Source: JBCCXL01 sp039191605
GTDB taxonomy: Bacteria > Acidobacteriota > Thermoanaerobaculia > Multivoradales > JAHZIX01
Assembly: GCA_039191605.1 (NCBI GenBank)
Contig: JBCCXL010000019.1
Coordinates: forward strand, 62,001-126,000
Direction: 5' to 3'
Length of the DNA stretch: 64,000 bases
Both the position numbers and the translations under genes were made by a program. Numbering within the stretch: position 1 is the stretch's first letter; the number at the start of each line of letters is the position of its first letter. The notes beneath the pieces were generated by a model that saw only the letters and a list, made by a program, of their open reading frames with translations, did no database searches and was not told where the DNA came from. Positions 27,391 to 35,329 of the stretch are shown one piece after another.

Positions 27391-28446
27391 ATGACGAAGC
27401 CTATCGAGATCACGGAGGCCTCTGCCCCCGAGGCGCCGCCAGCGCTGCCCTCTAGGCGGCGCCTGCCCTACGAGCTGTGGATCGGAGCCTCCCTGCTCTT
27501 GGCCATGATCCTCCTCGCCCTCCTGCCAACGCCGATGGACCCATCGCGCATCGATGATCCCACGGCGACTCGACTGCTGCCCCCGGGCACTCGCCTGGAA
27601 GGGGTAGCGAAGCCCGGAGGCGGACTTGCCTTCGGGACTCAAGTAGAGCGCCAGGGAGATCGGTGGGAGATCACCACACCCCGCGGTAAGGTCCGGCAGA
27701 TTCCGATCGCAAAGACCGGAAATGGAGAGGCGCCGGACGCCGAGATCGTGGTCCGCCACCATTGGCTGGGAACCGATAAATTCGGCCGCGACCTGCTCTC
27801 GCGCCTGATGCAGGGAGCTCGCATCTCCCTTGCCGTCAGCGCTCTGGCGGTCCTATTGGCGGCTCTTCTGGGAGTGAGCCTGGGAGCTCTCGCCGCCCTC
27901 AGCGGGCGCTGGGTCGACGCCATCATCATGCGCGGCGTCGACTCGCTGATGTCTCTCCCCTCGCTCTTTGTGGTCATCGCCCTCGCGACCATCTTTAGAC
28001 CCTCCACTATCCTGCTCATCGGACTCCTCGGTGGAGCCAGCTGGATGCCCGTCTGCCGCATCGCTCGAGGCGAGATTCTCAGCCTCAAGGAGAGGGATTT
28101 CATCACCGCCAGTCGCGGGCTCGGGCTCTCCCCCCTGCGGGTGACCTTGCGCCATCTACTGCCCAACGCGCTGACTCCGCTGGTAGTGGAGGCGACGCTG
28201 CTCTTCGGCAACCTGATGCTCACCGAGGCCGCTCTGTCTTATATCGGATTCGGCGTCCAGCCCCCCACCGCCAGCTGGGGCAACATGCTGCGGGAAGGGC
28301 AGGACACCATCGCCCTGGCGTGGTGGCCCACGGTGCTGCCGGGCGTCCTCATCACCATGGCGGTCTTGTCGGTCAACCTGCTCGGGGACGCGTTGAGAGA
28401 CTACCTGGACCCACGCTCCTCTGCTGGCCCCCGCCGCACCACATAG
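27391..28446 (+). CDS. ABC transporter permease, DppC/OppC type
   Basis: A 351-residue permease with the DppC core (HWLGTDKFGRDLLSRLMQGARISL) and the EAA loop (DFITASRGLGLSPLRVTLRHLLPN). Between the first helix (about residues 30-45) and the core lies an unusual insert of about 75 residues, predicted external. The ATPase partners (DppD/DppF) are not in the window, so they must be encoded elsewhere. Confidence 0.93.
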   Translation: MTKPIEITEASAPEAPPALPSRRRLPYELWIGASLLLAMILLALLPTPMDPSRIDDPTATRLLPPGTRLEGVAKPGGGLAFGTQVERQGDRWEITTPRGKVRQIPIAKTGNGEAPDAEIVVRHHWLGTDKFGRDLLSRLMQGARISLAVSALAVLLAALLGVSLGALAALSGRWVDAIIMRGVDSLMSLPSLFVVIALATIFRPSTILLIGLLGGASWMPVCRIARGEILSLKERDFITASRGLGLSPLRVTLRHLLPNALTPLVVEATLLFGNLMLTEAALSYIGFGVQPPTASWGNMLREGQDTIALAWWPTVLPGVLITMAVLSVNLLGDALRDYLDPRSSAGPRRTT

Positions 28447-28450
28447 GCCT

Positions 28451-28531
28451 GACTGGCGACCCGGCCCGACCGGCGCCGAGGCTCGACTGGTGACCCGGCC
28501 TGACCGGCGCTGAGGCCTGACCGGCGAAGCG
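28451..28531. repeat. 34-bp intergenic tandem repeat
   Basis: A 34-bp unit beginning gactggcgacccggcc starts at 28451 and 28485, with a partial third copy at 28519. It begins 5 nt after the stop of the permease gene. Each unit is itself two half-repeats of about 17 bp. Confidence 0.85.
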
Positions 28532-28636
28532 AGCGAAACGGACTCGCCACTGTAGGCCATCCCTGCCCTTGGGATGCGGCCCTCGGCCTGGACCCTCGCC
28601 GAATCGCGCGCTCTTCGCTGCTATGATCCGCCCGCC

Positions 28637-29854
28637 ATGACTGAGCCCCAAGCCCCATCGAAGCCAGCCGAGACCAAGAAGAAAGGCCCTCTTCCAGCTC
28701 TCTTCCTGACCATCTTCCTCGATCTCTTCGGCTTCGGCATGCTGCTGCCGCTGCTGCCCTTCTACGCGGCGGAATTCCAGGCCGACGCCTTTCTCATCGG
28801 CCTGATCTTCTCCAGCTACAGCTTCGCTCAATTCCTCTTCGCTCCCTTCTGGGGGCAGATCTCCGATCGCTTCGGCCGCCGCCCGGTGCTCATCGGCACC
28901 GTCGCTGGCACCACCATCGCCCACGGCGCCCTGGCCCTAGCACCGAGTCTGACGCTGGTCTTCATCGCCCGCATCGCTGCCGGCATCTTCGCCGCCAACT
29001 ACTCCATCGCCCAGGCCTACATCGCCGACATCACCGATCGCGAAGGGCGAGCCCGGGGCATGGGAATTCTCGGCGCCGCCTTCGGCCTGGGCTTCGTCTT
29101 CGGCCCTGCCGTCGGTGCCATCGTCGGCGCGAGCTTCGACCTGCGAGCGGTTCCCATGCTCGCCGCCGTGCTGTCGGCGATCAACTGGTTCCTGTTGATT
29201 GTCCGACTTCCCGAATCCCTCCCTCCGGAGCGTCGGAGCAAGAAACCCTGGCGCTGGCTCCTCTCCGGCTTCGAGGCCTTCGGCCACAAGGGATCTCTGA
29301 CCGCGCTGCTGAGTCTCTTCTTCTTCATCGTCCTCGCCTTCTCGGCCATGGAGGCGATGCTCGCCCTCTTCCTCGAGGAGAGATTCGGTTGGGATATCGC
29401 CAATACCGGCATGCTTCTGGTCTACATCGGCGTCGTCATGGTGATCGTGCAGGGGGCTTTCCTGGGTCGTCTGGTGAAACGCTTCGGTGAGCCCAACTTG
29501 ATCCTCGCCGGGATCCTCAGCACCCTCGCCGGACTCGCCTTATTTCCCTTCAGCCACGGGCTCCCCCTGCTGCTCACCGCCAGCGCCCTCCTGGCCATCG
29601 GCTCCGGGCTCTACTCCCCTTCGCTGACCGGGCTGGTCTCCCGCCTCGTGCCCGAGGATTCTCAAGGCTCCACCCTCGGCGTCACCCGATCCCCGGGAGC
29701 TCTCGCCCGCGCCGTGGGGCCGGCCGTCGGCGGAGCGCTCTTCTCCTCCCTCGGCGAGATGGCCCCTTTTTTCGCTGCCGCCGGAATCATGCTGCTCTGC
29801 TTCGCCCTGGCAACTTGGGTACTGGGACGCCTTGGCCCCGCGACCGCTGACTGA
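28637..29854 (+). CDS. MFS transporter, TetA-like
   Basis: A 405-residue, 12-helix major facilitator protein. MFS motif A appears as GQISDRFGRRPVLIG after helix 2, and the second half has the duplicate motif in weakened form. The sequence style (LFLTIFLDLFGFGMLLPLLPFYA) matches the TetA/drug:proton antiporter group. The substrate is not predictable. Its stop overlaps the queA start by one base (TGATG), so they are coupled. No clear ribosome site precedes the ATG. Confidence 0.92.
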   Translation: MTEPQAPSKPAETKKKGPLPALFLTIFLDLFGFGMLLPLLPFYAAEFQADAFLIGLIFSSYSFAQFLFAPFWGQISDRFGRRPVLIGTVAGTTIAHGALALAPSLTLVFIARIAAGIFAANYSIAQAYIADITDREGRARGMGILGAAFGLGFVFGPAVGAIVGASFDLRAVPMLAAVLSAINWFLLIVRLPESLPPERRSKKPWRWLLSGFEAFGHKGSLTALLSLFFFIVLAFSAMEAMLALFLEERFGWDIANTGMLLVYIGVVMVIVQGAFLGRLVKRFGEPNLILAGILSTLAGLALFPFSHGLPLLLTASALLAIGSGLYSPSLTGLVSRLVPEDSQGSTLGVTRSPGALARAVGPAVGGALFSSLGEMAPFFAAAGIMLLCFALATWVLGRLGPATAD

Positions 29855-31029
29855 TGCTGACCCGCGACTTCGACTTCGACCTGCCAGAGGAGCTCATTGC
29901 CCAACACCCCGTCCCCCGGGGCAGCAGTCGGTTGTTGGTGGTCGATCCTCCCGGTGACCGCCCCGCCCCGGAAGGGCGGATGGACGGGCTGCCGCAAATC
30001 CACCACCAATCGATTCGTGATCTACCTCAGCTGCTGGACCCCGGGGATCTTCTGGTGGTCAACGATACCCGGGTCATTCCGGCTCGGCTCTTCGCCCATC
30101 GCGAGCCTGGAGGCGGCCGGGTCGAGCTGCTGCTGGCGGAAAAGCTCGACGAGCTCACCTGGGAAGTTCTGCTCAAACCGGGGCGTAAGACGCCGCCGGG
30201 AACCCGGTTACGCCTGCCCTACCTCGCGGGCTCATTCGCTGCTGACTCGGCGGCGGGCGAGGAAGCCCCAAAGCCTCCTGCGGACATCCACCGACCCGCG
30301 AACATCCGGCTCAGAGCGCAGGTCCTGGCGCTGGGCGTAGACGGTCGCCGCATCGTGCGCTTTTCCCAGCCGATCGAGAACCATTGGGAGGAGCTCGGCC
30401 ACATGCCTCTCCCGCCCTACGTCAAGCGCCCCGACTCCCCGGAAGATCGCCGCCGCTACCAAACCGTGTGGGCGCAGCAGGACGGAGCCATCGCCGCGCC
30501 GACGGCAGGCCTCCACTTCGACTCCGACCTGCTGGAAGCCCTCGAGAAGCGAGGGGTTCAGCGGGCCAGCGTCACCCTTCATGTCGGCCTCGGCACCTTC
30601 AAGCCGGTCACCGCGGAGCTGGTGCACGAGCACCGCATGGACGCCGAGCGCTGGATTCTGCCGCATTCTACCGCCGGGGCTATCGCCGAAACTCGGGCCC
30701 GAGGAAGACGGGTTATCGCCGTGGGCACCACGGTGGTGAGGACCCTAGAGAGCGCCGCCCTCGCAGCGCATCGAGAACCAAATCCCTCCCAAGCGCTCCT
30801 GGGAGGCGAAGGGCGCAGCGAGCTCTTCATTACACCGGGGTTCCGCTTCCGCGTAGTCGATCGCCTGCTGACCAACTTCCATCTACCCCGCTCCACTCTG
30901 CTGATGCTGGTATCGGCCCTCGCGGGGCAGCAGCGAATCCTCCAGAGCTATGCCGAGGCGATCGCTCATCGGTACCGCTTTTATTCCTATGGGGACGCCA
31001 TGCTTTTGACCCGTGCTTCTCGGGATTGA
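29854..31029 (+). CDS. queA: S-adenosylmethionine:tRNA ribosyltransferase-isomerase
   Basis: A 391-residue QueA, which adds the ribosyl moiety of SAM to preQ1 in tRNA during queuosine synthesis. Diagnostic blocks are present: FDFDLPEELIAQHP, LLVVNDTRVIPARLF, TAGLHFDSDLL, THVGLGTF-like VTLHVGLGTFKPV, and FITPGFRFRVVDRLLTNFHLPRSTLLMLVSA. Slightly longer than E. coli QueA because of an insert near residues 125-150. Overlaps the MFS gene by one base. Confidence 0.96.
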   Translation: MLTRDFDFDLPEELIAQHPVPRGSSRLLVVDPPGDRPAPEGRMDGLPQIHHQSIRDLPQLLDPGDLLVVNDTRVIPARLFAHREPGGGRVELLLAEKLDELTWEVLLKPGRKTPPGTRLRLPYLAGSFAADSAAGEEAPKPPADIHRPANIRLRAQVLALGVDGRRIVRFSQPIENHWEELGHMPLPPYVKRPDSPEDRRRYQTVWAQQDGAIAAPTAGLHFDSDLLEALEKRGVQRASVTLHVGLGTFKPVTAELVHEHRMDAERWILPHSTAGAIAETRARGRRVIAVGTTVVRTLESAALAAHREPNPSQALLGGEGRSELFITPGFRFRVVDRLLTNFHLPRSTLLMLVSALAGQQRILQSYAEAIAHRYRFYSYGDAMLLTRASRD

Positions 31030-31223
31030 TGAATATTTTTTGTCGATTTTGGATGTCTCCGCAGGATTCCGTGTATCATTTACGCTCTGATCGTACTATC
31101 GAGCCACGTGGTAATGCGGTTTGGGAAGGGCCTGACTAGGTCTTCCTTCCAAAATCCCACCTCCACCGCAGGGTCGTCCCTCGCGACTCCTCCGGCTCTC
31201 TCATTGCCCTCCGGGGGTCCCTC

Positions 31224-31688
31224 ATGGATGTCGATGCGGAAGTCCAAAACGCACTGCAGCTGTTGAGGCGAGCAATTCAACTCAGTGGTCTGACCCTCGC
31301 TCGGGTCGAAGATCAGGCGGGTTTGTCCCGCGGCTACCTCAGCCAGCTCTTCAACGGCCGCATCGAGCTGAAGCTTCGCCACATCCTTCTCATTCTCGAC
31401 ACTCTCGGCATTCAGCCGCTGATCTTCTTCTCCATCGCCCTCTCCGAAAACAGCCCCGAGAGCGAGGGCAGCAAACAATCGGAGATCGGCGACATCTTCG
31501 CCCAGGTCATGGATGCACTAGGCGATGCGGATCAAATGGAGATGCGTTCGACGATGACTTCCCAGCCCGTTTCGCTGGAGCGTCATCGCGGCGAGAGCGC
31601 CGAGCCGGCCAACCTTCGCACCCTAGTGCGGGAGGTCGTGAGGGAAGTGATCCAGGAAGAGCGCGACAGCAGCCCCCAGGATCGCTAG
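31224..31688 (+). CDS. XRE-type HTH regulator
   Basis: A 154-residue protein. Residues 5-60 form an HTH_XRE domain; the recognition region is LTLARVEDQAGLSRGYLSQLFNGR. The remainder is Ser/Glu-rich and ends in an amphipathic helix (LRTLVREVVREVIQEE), probably for oligomerisation. No metal or ligand-binding domain is visible. It faces the TPR gene at 32096-33601 convergently, which suggests a functional link but not co-transcription. Its own promoter should lie in 31030-31223, which holds the palindrome CCACGTGG (31105-31112). Confidence 0.85.
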   Translation: MDVDAEVQNALQLLRRAIQLSGLTLARVEDQAGLSRGYLSQLFNGRIELKLRHILLILDTLGIQPLIFFSIALSENSPESEGSKQSEIGDIFAQVMDALGDADQMEMRSTMTSQPVSLERHRGESAEPANLRTLVREVVREVIQEERDSSPQDR

Positions 31689-32095
31689 GCCTGCGCTGCC
31701 AGGCTCCGCCAGAGTCTCGTTCTCCACGAGCCTCTCCGGGCTCCCATCCCTAGGCTCCCGAGCGTTCCCGAGTCTCCCTAGAGCTACGGTCGCCCTAGCT
31801 GCATCTTCGTAGCTAGTTTCCGTAACTAGTCTCTGGAACTAAGGAGTGGGAGCCGGTCGGCCTTCCTCCACCGGAACGCTTCCACCGGTGCTCGCATCAC
31901 TCCAACGCCAACGTGAGCAAGACTGGTCAGGGCTGCCCGCCATCGCGTTCTGCCTCTCTCCAACCAGCGACTCCTCCGACCTCTTCGCCGACTCCAATAG
32001 AAAACAGGCGGCCAGCCAGTACAGCTGCCGCCCGCCGTCGTTCGAGACCTCCCCCTCGTCGCTCACCGTACGACTGGAGGGCATCCCCAGCCTCG
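31689..32095. other. Convergent intergenic region, no supported gene
   Basis: 407 nt between the HTH and TPR genes. Open frames of 81-88 codons exist on both strands (31839-32084 minus, 31846-32112 plus) but neither has a good ribosome site or recognisable features. No T-rich terminator was seen. Confidence 0.45.
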
Positions 32096-33601
32096 CTAAC
32101 TCGCCTTGGTGACCTCGAAGCGAGCCTCGGCGTCGACATTGGCCCGCCTGAGGAAGGCAAGAACCTGAGGCAGTAGCCGCAGCGAATTGCGCTGGGACTC
32201 GAGGGCCTTGGAGAGGATCAGCAGAGCCGCGATGCTCTCGCGGTCGATGCGCAGCGCCTGGAAGGTAGTGAGAATATCCTCCACCAGGAGCCGGATCTCT
32301 AGCAGACGGCCTTCCTTAGCGATGAGCAAGGAGAGGTCGAGCCCCACCAGAGCGGCCTCGTAGGGCATCTCCAGCTCCTCGAATCCGGAGCGCGCCTCGA
32401 CAAAGGCGCGTTCGGCTGCCCTCGGGCGATGCAGGCCGGCGGCGATCTTGCCTTCGAGCCAGCGGCGCCGGAGGGAGAGCAGGGGATCCGCAAAGGTGCT
32501 GTACAACTCTCGGCTGTCTTCCAGCATGGACCAAGCTTCGGCGACCTTGCCCCCTTCGAGGGTGAAGAGAATGAGGTTGTGCAGGGCCATCGTCGCCAGA
32601 CGCTGGTCTCGCGAGCGATCGATGATGCGAAGTCCTTCTTCCAAAACCTCGACCGCTTCAACGGTTTGCCCTGCCTCGCCGAGCATCATCCCCTTCTGCA
32701 CCAGGATACGGCCTGCCGCGTGCACTTCATCGTGGCTGCGATAGACCTTGTGAGAACGATCCAGCAGCCGCAGAGCCTCAGCAAGACGCCGCTGGTCAGT
32801 GCGCAGCGAAGCCAGCAGGCTCAGCATACGGGCCTTCAGCAGCGGATCGCCGGTGCCTCGGCCCAGAGCGTGGAAGGCACCCTGGAAGACGACGTCGGCT
32901 CCGTCGAGATTGTTGCTGAGACGCAGGGCATTGCCCACCGCCCCTTGGGCTTCCGCCCTCAGATCCTGGATCAGCACCTGAGGCAAGTTATCGTCTCGCA
33001 GCGCTTCGGCGATCAGGGCCGCGGTTCGCGCCAGGGTCAGCATGCGGCGCGGATCGCTGTAGCGATACTCCGCGCTCTTGATCAGCATCGCGCGACATAG
33101 GGCCACGCTGCGATGCCGCGCACTGTTGCGAATCATCAGCTCCCGGCGGCCTTCCGGCTGCGTGAGTAAGGAGTCGAGCAGCCGCGGGGCATGCTCCTTT
33201 TCCTGCTGCACGCTGCGACGCTTGCTCCTCACCGTGGTGAGGACTCGCTGCAGGATGGAGTCGTAGGCTTCCGGAGGCGTCGCTTCCTCGGGAGCGGCAG
33301 CCTGAGTCACCAGGCTGGAGATCGAAGGACGGGCCTCGGTGGAGGAAGAGGAGGGAGCCGAATCACCGAAAGGAGCAGCTGGGGCGCTCTGGGCATCTTG
33401 GGAACCCGCAGCGAGGGGGCTATCCCCTTGAGTCTGATCATCGGCAACTTGAGGGTGATCGTGAGCCTCCCGTCCCTCCAGGTCGCTCTCCGCCGCCGGA
33501 AGGCTAACCGGAAGCTCTTCTCCCACCGCAATCTCATCCGCGCCCTTCAGGCGCCTCAATACTTCTAGAAAGGTGCTGCCGAGCTCTCCCCGATCTCCCA
33601 T
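32096..33601 (-). CDS. TPR protein with long disordered N-terminus
   Basis: The product has 501 residues; the ATG at 33601 has GGAG 9 nt upstream. Residues 1-30 form a short helix, about 35-125 are low-complexity (Ser/Ala/Pro/Asp/Glu), then helical repeats fill the rest. Repeats include LLKARMLSLLASLRTDQRRLAEALRLLDRS and following TPR-like pairs. It shares block order with the TPR protein at 12171-13511 (both have a 'dLRaea' segment, a 'LRxDQRR' block and a final helical module), so the two belong to one family. No signal peptide. Cytoplasmic binding or sensing role is inferred from the fold and from the adjacent XRE regulator and secreted peptide. Confidence 0.82.
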   Translation of the reverse strand: MGDRGELGSTFLEVLRRLKGADEIAVGEELPVSLPAAESDLEGREAHDHPQVADDQTQGDSPLAAGSQDAQSAPAAPFGDSAPSSSSTEARPSISSLVTQAAAPEEATPPEAYDSILQRVLTTVRSKRRSVQQEKEHAPRLLDSLLTQPEGRRELMIRNSARHRSVALCRAMLIKSAEYRYSDPRRMLTLARTAALIAEALRDDNLPQVLIQDLRAEAQGAVGNALRLSNNLDGADVVFQGAFHALGRGTGDPLLKARMLSLLASLRTDQRRLAEALRLLDRSHKVYRSHDEVHAAGRILVQKGMMLGEAGQTVEAVEVLEEGLRIIDRSRDQRLATMALHNLILFTLEGGKVAEAWSMLEDSRELYSTFADPLLSLRRRWLEGKIAAGLHRPRAAERAFVEARSGFEELEMPYEAALVGLDLSLLIAKEGRLLEIRLLVEDILTTFQALRIDRESIAALLILSKALESQRNSLRLLPQVLAFLRRANVDAEARFEVTKAS

Positions 33602-34272
33602 CTTGAGTATCTCCAAAATCTGTTGCGACGTTGTTACTTGATCATACCGTCTCAGGACAGCATGGTCCAGGGTGAGGCAGAGGAAACTTCCGCATTTACA
33701 GAAAAGTGACCTAGTAGGGGCCAACTTTCTTCGTGAGAGTCATAACGTGCTAATCCTGAATGCACGTCCTAGGAGCGTTGTCTCGGGCTTCTCCCTCGGA
33801 TACGCAAGGAATGCATCAAGGTTGCGTTTCGACACCTAGCGGAAGAACCCAAGTATCGGCCATGGATAACGCCTTCACAGTACGTATCGTGCGTCAGCAG
33901 ATCGTCAGCTGATTTCGCTGGCGCGCCGGAATCCCCTGGTGCGGGCTCCCTTGACCGGACCACCTTGGACGGCTAACTCGGTCATCGGGAGGGCCTGGAA
34001 CATCGCAAATCGAGCGTTCGGTTCTGAAAGCGATCAGACCTTGGGCAGGACACCTCGGTTGCCGCGGCGCAGCCTCAAGCTTGAGAGAACTCGATCCGCG
34101 CTTTTGATCGAGTGGACCGTATGGAGTGGGCTCTCTATGGAGCGGATTCTCTGTGGAACGCGTCCGTGAGAACCTGTCGAGGATCTCAAGATCCTCAAAC
34201 GCTGTCTTCAACTCTTTAGTCCACAGTCCTCAGCCGCTCTCGGCTCTTGCTCAGCTAGGTCTCGAGGCACTC
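33602..34272. other. Long intergenic region, no supported gene
   Basis: 671 nt between the TPR gene and the small peptide gene. It contains a perfect inverted repeat GAGGATCT-CA-AGATCCTC (34179-34196), 77 nt past the peptide stop on the minus strand, possibly a weak terminator, and a loose repeat of TATGGAG...TCTCT (about 34120-34160). Frames of 76-105 codons occur but look random in composition. Confidence 0.45.
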
Positions 34273-34536
34273 TTAGCCGTTGGGATCGACGCCACACCCT
34301 CGTTCCGGATCACCACCGGCGGGGCAGTTATCCACAGAATCTACGACCGCTCCACCCTGCGCCTCGATCAGCATCTCGAGAATCACGTCCACCGAACTCT
34401 CATCGACTCCCTGCTGGGAAGTATCGGCGTCCGCAAAGGCAGGGACCGCCAAAACCATCACCAGTGCCAGGATCGAGAAGAGGGAGAGCAACGACTTGGC
34501 TATACCCTTCGGGGACATGGGGCCTTTGTCTAGCAT
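34273..34536 (-). CDS. Small secreted Cys-containing peptide
   Basis: An 87-residue product. The ATG at 34536 has a strong AAAGGAG 8 nt upstream. Residues 8-35 form a Sec signal peptide ending AVPAFA, leaving an acidic mature peptide of about 51 residues with two cysteines (NCPAGGDPERGCGVD) near the C-terminus and a predicted short helix VDVILEMLIEAQ. I do not recognise the family. It lies 671 nt from the TPR gene on the same strand, in AT-rich surroundings. It could be a signalling peptide, toxin or small structural protein; nothing in the sequence decides this. Confidence 0.7.
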   Translation of the reverse strand: MLDKGPMSPKGIAKSLLSLFSILALVMVLAVPAFADADTSQQGVDESSVDVILEMLIEAQGGAVVDSVDNCPAGGDPERGCGVDPNG

Positions 34537-34853
34537 TGGGGGGTCTCCTTTGTTTCGTCTACTGGATTCTCCTCATGGCATCACAAGCTTCATGGGGAAT
34601 CCTTCATGGCATGGAAATTCCTTTTATACTGACAGAGGTTTCGCGAGATTCACCGAATCTCGTCGAAATTCTTATAAAAAAAGGAGTTAGGGGTTCTTCG
34701 AAAGTAAACCTTACCCTCCCAGAGTAAATACAACCAAAAAAAGTAGGCGGCGCAAAATGAGAAACTTGCGCGAAAAGTACAGACCTGGAGCCGCCAATCA
34801 ATCTCGAAATAAATCGATCGATTTCTTTAACCTATATTCCAAACCTTTTAATT
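34537..34853. other. AT-rich upstream region of the small peptide gene
   Basis: About 317 nt, markedly AT-richer than the rest of the window. It contains the inverted repeat at 34644-34662, a TATAAA-like element on the minus strand (revcomp of 34623-34634) and a 14-bp palindrome AAATCGATCGATTT (34811-34824). No gene. Confidence 0.6.
34644..34662 (-). promoter_or_regulatory. Perfect inverted repeat, candidate operator
   Basis: CGAGATTC-ACC-GAATCTCG: 8-bp arms and a 3-nt spacer, 108 nt upstream of the small peptide ATG. On the minus strand it ends shortly upstream of an AGTATAAAA element that could be the -10 region. The size fits a dimeric HTH regulator site such as the XRE protein at 31224; this pairing is inference. 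Confidence 0.5.
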
Positions 34854-35252
34854 CTAATTTTTCGGTGGCACCCGAGGCCAGCGACGCAACAGCACCGGCA
34901 CAAGAAAAAAGATTCCCATCACGCCCCACGCCCAGATCGGAACCAGGGGCAATGCCTGCTGCGCTACCGCCGGCTCCATGGACCACACCAACAGAACGAG
35001 GCCCGCGGGGCCGATGGTGTAGACGATCAAGAGATGGCGCGAGAAAGCCTTTCGCTGCTGCTCATCAAGAGCTCGGCGACGCTGAACATAGAGGTTCCCG
35101 GCAACCCACCCGAGGGCGCCACAGAGCAGGTAATACCCCTGCAGGGTGGTCTCTAGAGTGCCGGCGAAGGAAATCCAGCCGAGGCCGTGCAGCAGGCTGC
35201 TGATCCAGGCGGCGAGAAAGAGGCCGGAAAGAACGATCTCTAGGTGCCGCAT
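34854..35252 (-). CDS. Four-helix membrane protein of unknown function
   Basis: A 132-residue protein with four hydrophobic segments (about 5-25, 38-53, 72-91 and 104-122) and a short basic loop (YVQRRRALDEQQRKAF) between helices 2 and 3. No known motif. It is 77 nt downstream of gcvPB on the same strand; an 8-bp hairpin (GGCGTCGA 35283-35290 with TCGACGCC 35306-35313) lies between them. The 3' end enters an AT-rich zone. Confidence 0.72.
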   Translation of the reverse strand: MRHLEIVLSGLFLAAWISSLLHGLGWISFAGTLETTLQGYYLLCGALGWVAGNLYVQRRRALDEQQRKAFSRHLLIVYTIGPAGLVLLVWSMEPAVAQQALPLVPIWAWGVMGIFFLVPVLLRRWPRVPPKN

Positions 35253-35329
35253 CGGGATATCGACTCACCCATCGAAGGGCAGGGCGTCGAAGCGCCGTCG
35301 GCGACTCGACGCCTCGCGCCCCTTGGTCG

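Noticed and set aside
28930..29420. Minus-strand ORFs inside the MFS gene
   Set aside because: Shadows of a full-length 12-helix transporter; no independent start signals.
33894..34211. ORF of 105 codons on the minus strand (and a 76-codon ORF on plus)
   Set aside because: Weak start, no recognisable motif, random-looking composition, and it overlaps a candidate hairpin.
34326..34335. Perfect DnaA box TTATCCACA
   Set aside because: It lies within the small peptide coding sequence; a single box occurs by chance.
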